Shown: piece after piece, positions 40,712 through 40,944 of the stretch | Layout: every line of letters begins with the position of its first letter | Numbering within the stretch: the first letter of the stretch is position 1 | DNA from: Neisseriaceae bacterium | Lineage (GTDB): Bacteria > Pseudomonadota > Gammaproteobacteria > Burkholderiales > Neisseriaceae | NCBI GenBank assembly: GCA_017446355.1 | Contig: JAFSQZ010000195.1 | Location: forward strand, 1-40,944 | Direction: 5' to 3' | Length of the DNA: 40,944 bases | Made by a program: the position numbers and the translations under genes | Notes under the pieces: model-generated | Seen by the model: the letters and a program-made list of their open reading frames with translations, nothing else | Database searches by the model: none | Told to the model about the DNA's origin: nothing

Positions 40712-40944
40712 TCATTCATTGGTTTCAGGCTGCCTGAAAATATGTAGATAATATTGATGTTGTTTGTGTACCATCGCTTGCAATTGTATCAAACTGCCGT
40801 GATTGTAAATCACATCGTCTGCGAAACCAAGCCGTTGTTCATCAGTTAATTGATTATTTATAATGTTTTTGATTTGTACCAAATTTAATTGACTGCGTTT
40901 TTGCACACGCATCATTCGCTCATTTTCATCACAAACCACAACTA
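40712..40944 (-). CDS. coaE: dephospho-CoA kinase, C-terminal part (cut by window edge)
   Basis: Last step of coenzyme A synthesis: phosphorylates dephospho-CoA. The visible last 76 residues include VVVCDENERMMRVQKRSQLN, then IKNIINNQLTDEQRLGFADDVIYNHGS, recognisable as the lid and final helices (ADDVI.N.G is the family signature). The end is read from a perfect DUS (40734-40748) as FRQPETNE. The stop overlaps an ATG of the zapD frame. The N-terminal ATP loop lies beyond the window. Confidence 0.93.
   Translation of the reverse strand, partial: VVVCDENERMMRVQKRSQLNLVQIKNIINNQLTDEQRLGFADDVIYNHGSLIQLQAMVHKQHQYYLHIFRQPETNE

Noticed and set aside
1..40944. tRNA, rRNA, tmRNA, riboswitch or CRISPR array
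   Set aside because: Looked for cloverleaf-like segments, regularly spaced repeats and known leader motifs by eye in the gaps; none was found. A covariance-model scan would be needed to exclude small RNAs.

Overview
The window is a housekeeping stretch of an AT-rich genome from the family Neisseriaceae. The best evidence is a dense set of DNA uptake sequences (DUS) with the core AGGCTGCCTGAA / AGGCAGCCTGAA, forms known from the Simonsiella, Kingella and Alysiella side of the family. The gene order also fits: murC-ddl-ftsQ-ftsA-ftsZ, hemD-hemX-hemY, clpS-clpA and coaE-zapD. No rRNA, tRNA, CRISPR array, prophage or intact mobile element was seen.

Layout. 1-2.7 kb: leftward leuC-leuD-leuB (leucine synthesis; leuB cut by the window edge), with a candidate promoter and operator upstream. 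2.7-5.3 kb: leftward smpB and dnaG. 5.3-5.6 kb: an IS30-type 5' remnant. 5.6-9.4 kb: cspA (leftward), then rightward clpS-clpA and a lipoprotein gene. 9.8-12.7 kb: accB-accC (fatty acid synthesis) and thyA. 12.9-13.3 kb: a decayed IS5-type transposase. 13.6-15.5 kb: trpD (rightward) and gloA (leftward). 16.1-22.9 kb: a leftward block of pyrD and the division/cell-wall genes murC, ddl, ftsQ, ftsA, ftsZ. 23.2-27 kb: a lone Roadblock/LC7 protein, an inositol monophosphatase family gene, rsmE and tldD. 27.1-34.4 kb: rightward ruvB, fmt, hemD-hemX-hemY, an RluF-like pseudouridine synthase and trpS. 34.5-37.7 kb: leftward mscS-like channel and nudB, then rightward pgk. 37.7-39 kb: a gene graveyard with REP-like repeats, an IS30-type 3' remnant, the 3' end of another transposase and a broken capsule-type glycosyltransferase. 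39-40.9 kb: leftward coaE-zapD-pncC and a YkvA-like gene.

Most genes are ordinary. The points that stand out are: (1) an FtsZ with several changes in its nucleotide-contact loops and an atypical C-terminal peptide, in a window that also carries ftsA and zapD; (2) DUS copies that are nearly all 15-bp palindromes, TTCAGGCWGCCTGAA, so each copy presents both known DUS dialects, one per strand, and several have been used to build terminators; (3) a paired dyad about six helical turns apart at the leu promoter; (4) a capsule glycosyltransferase gene broken in at least three ways next to IS debris; (5) two halves of an IS30-type element 33 kb apart in opposite orientation, as an inversion would leave them. 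All calls come from reading the sequence by eye and from knowledge of the families; no database search was run.
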